Assembly (NCBI RefSeq): GCF_019097595.1
Contig: NC_080720.1
Span: forward strand, 15,465,852 to 15,529,851
Source: Hemibagrus wyckioides
Taxonomy: Eukaryota > Chordata > Actinopteri > Siluriformes > Bagridae
Direction: 5' to 3'
DNA length: 64,000 nucleotides
Shown here: positions 63,089 to 64,000 of the stretch, one piece after another
How the letters are laid out: the number at the start of each line of letters is the position of its first letter
How positions within the stretch are numbered: position 1 is the first letter of the stretch
Notes under the pieces: generated by a model
The model's database searches: none
Seen by the model: the letters and a program-made list of their open reading frames with translations, nothing else
What the model was told of the DNA's origin: nothing
Position numbers and translations under genes: made by a program

Positions 63089-63896
63089 ACTCTCAGCTCT
63101 TTTCACAGAAGTTCCTCATGACATCATCAGTCAGACTGGTCAGGATGTGGAGATGGCATGCTCTTTCAGGGGTGCAGGCTCTTCTTCAGTCTCGTTGGAG
63201 ATCCAGTGGTGGTATCTGCGGTACCATAGAGAATGGTCTGAGAAACCTGCCTGGACAAATAATCAGGCCAGACTTTTTCTGTAGAATCTACATTTGTGTA
63301 GTTGCTTTAATGTATCTTTATCATTCATCAAGCAGATCAAATCCAATACAAGTGTACTGTTATGTAAATATATAATACTGTCTATTTATTTTCTATATTC
63401 AACACTTACCGATCATGAGGGATCGACAACATGTCTCATACCTTATGATATACAAAATCATTAAAGTCTTGACTGCACTGATACTTGGTAAAAGATTAAT
63501 AATAAGTACAATGCTCCTTTACCGCTCTGCCAGTGTGTTCCTGACATAGAGAGTAATATCCCATGAAGCCTAGCAGGAGCCACTTCATTCCCCAATTACT
63601 GATTATTGCCCAGAATATGGGCTCATAGCATGTTGTCTGGTTCCCCCTAAATGTATGAACAGCAGCCAGCTGGTGTCCTGCTGAACTAACACAATGTAAT
63701 TAGTACAGTCACCAAAGAAGAAACAGCTTTAGAGTACCCCCCTCAGACTAAGGTAGTTGTCCTACATTGTTTTTCTGACGTGTTGCCTTCTGGTACACTA
63801 ATATTCTTCTACCTTTTTAATTTTTCTCCCATATTTTGCTTCTCATTACAGGTTGTTCCCATTGAAGAACTGACAAAGGATGCTACTAAAATAAGT
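54224..63896 (+). CDS. vstm2l: V-set and transmembrane domain-containing protein 2-like (VSTM2L), exons 1-3, 3' end outside window
   Basis: A secreted or membrane-associated Ig-superfamily protein expressed in nervous tissue in vertebrates; the human protein has been linked to humanin binding. Exons read: 54224-54329 (signal peptide, MGPFAALLWISHYAGLFVQL, then DNHVSGN), 63097-63266 (ALFTEVPHDI, DVEMACSFRG with the first V-set Cys57, and SLEIQWWYLR with Trp73-Trp74) and 63852-63896 (15 codons ending DATKIS). Phases fit: 106 + 170 = 276 nt, then 45. The second V-set Cys and the C-terminus lie beyond the window. The acceptor of exon 2 is the tctcag at 63091-63096, not the ttcacag 13 nt later, because only the former gives the family sequence ALFTE. 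The donor of exon 2 is GC, not GT. Intron 1 is 8.8 kb. Confidence 0.92.
55165..55201. repeat. (ATT)n microsatellite in vstm2l intron 1
   Basis: About 12 ATT units with one GTT interruption. Confidence 0.9.
56078..56218 (+). repeat. Short interspersed repeat with CCAT microsatellite head
   Basis: Begins with ccatctatccatccatccat and continues ggtcacggggatctgctgga, gcctatcccagcac and acaccctggacaggttgcca gtctatcacag, one of the commonest short repeats in fish genomes. Confidence 0.85.
56404..56772 (+). mobile_element. 3' fragment of a Tc1-like element
   Basis: Ends with aggcaggtggttttaatgtt atggctgatcagt, the terminal repeat of a fish Tc1-like family, preceded by the transposase C-terminal region (caggataatttgttctgcca cac and ttcaggattggtttgagg). 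The 5' two-thirds are missing. Confidence 0.85.
57843..58960 (+). mobile_element. Near full-length but decayed Tc1-like element
   Basis: Left end cagccataacattaaaacca then ctgacaggtgaag, right end near aggcaggtgaattaatatta then ttcagtgta. The length of about 1.1 kb fits the family. Remnants of the transposase such as QWQ-type stretches are broken by many stops and frameshifts; GGNSIS-like text around 58630 marks the catalytic region. It is the same family and orientation as 56404-56772. Confidence 0.85.
58961..63050. other. vstm2l intron 1, remaining part
   Basis: Mostly unique AT-rich sequence with a (CT)n tract at 60029-60077 and short poly(A) and poly(G) runs. No exon or RNA gene is supported. 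Confidence 0.5.
60029..60077. repeat. (CT)n microsatellite
   Basis: About 21 CT units followed by an interrupted part. Confidence 0.93.
63052..63096 (+). repeat. vstm2l: (CT)n microsatellite forming the acceptor tract of vstm2l exon 2
   Basis: CT repeats from 63052, then CACT interruptions, run directly into the acceptor AG at 63095-63096. They make up the whole polypyrimidine tract. Confidence 0.93.
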
Positions 63897-64000
63897 GTGA
63901 GTGATGAATGTCAGCGTCACCATTCATATCTGTTAAAAGAGTTGCTCGAGTAATCATTTACACTTGTATTCTAAAATATCCATAAAATGTCAAATCCTAT

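Noticed and set aside
63103..63109. ttcacag as acceptor of vstm2l exon 2
   Set aside because: Also in frame-compatible context at first sight, but it drops the conserved ALFTE residues; the AG at 63095-63096 restores them with correct phase.
63281..63286. GT donor for vstm2l exon 2 at gtagaa
   Set aside because: Joining to exon 3 from there shifts the frame and gives an early stop.

Overview
The window looks like a piece of a teleost fish nuclear genome. It is AT-rich, its genes are split by GT-AG introns, and it is packed with Tc1-like transposons, tRNA-SINE-like repeats, LINE and Ty3/gypsy debris and long microsatellites. The repeat style suggests an otophysan fish, possibly a catfish; that is an inference from repeat types, not a species identification.

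Three protein-coding genes can be read, all on the + strand. (1) pxmp4, a peroxisomal membrane protein of 210 codons in four exons (4193-7334), whose first intron carries a 39-copy, 34-bp minisatellite. (2) A complete transglutaminase gene of 686 codons in 15 coding exons (12002-17119), with the Cys-His-Asp triad intact, two microexons in the linker and a TATA box upstream. (3) The first three coding exons of vstm2l, a V-set immunoglobulin-like protein (54224-63896), which runs off the right edge. A single 104-bp exon-like block at 43751-43854 belongs to no gene I recognise. Human PXMP4, TGM2 and VSTM2L all lie on chromosome 20q11, so the order agrees with old vertebrate linkage and favours a TGM2-side relationship for the transglutaminase.

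Layout: 1-4192 repeat debris and the pxmp4 promoter; 4193-7334 pxmp4; 7335-11940 its 3' flank, an old Tc1 remnant and a LINE scrap; 11944-17119 transglutaminase; 17288-19040 a CT/TA microsatellite holding a full-length Tc1 element and a fragment of a second family; 19040-29190 a gene-poor stretch with a LINE 3' end, a SINE and a local three-fold duplication at 22.5-26.65 kb; 29191-30447 a second full-length copy of the same Tc1 family in the opposite orientation with an open transposase frame; 30.6-34.4 kb gypsy integrase and Tc1 remnants and two hairpins; 34.4-45.2 kb mostly unique sequence and microsatellites; 45.3-48.3 kb a collapsed gypsy element with two LTRs and a nested SINE; 48.3-54.2 kb unassigned sequence; 54.2 kb to the end vstm2l, whose first intron contains two related Tc1 remnants.

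I did not find an undescribed multi-gene system. The points most worth checking are: the pair of Tc1 copies (one broken by a single stop codon, one open but with a 3-residue insertion between catalytic residues), the non-canonical GC donor and microsatellite-built acceptor of vstm2l exon 2, the reduced calcium-site region and microexon linker of the transglutaminase, the orphan exon, and the indel-free minisatellite.
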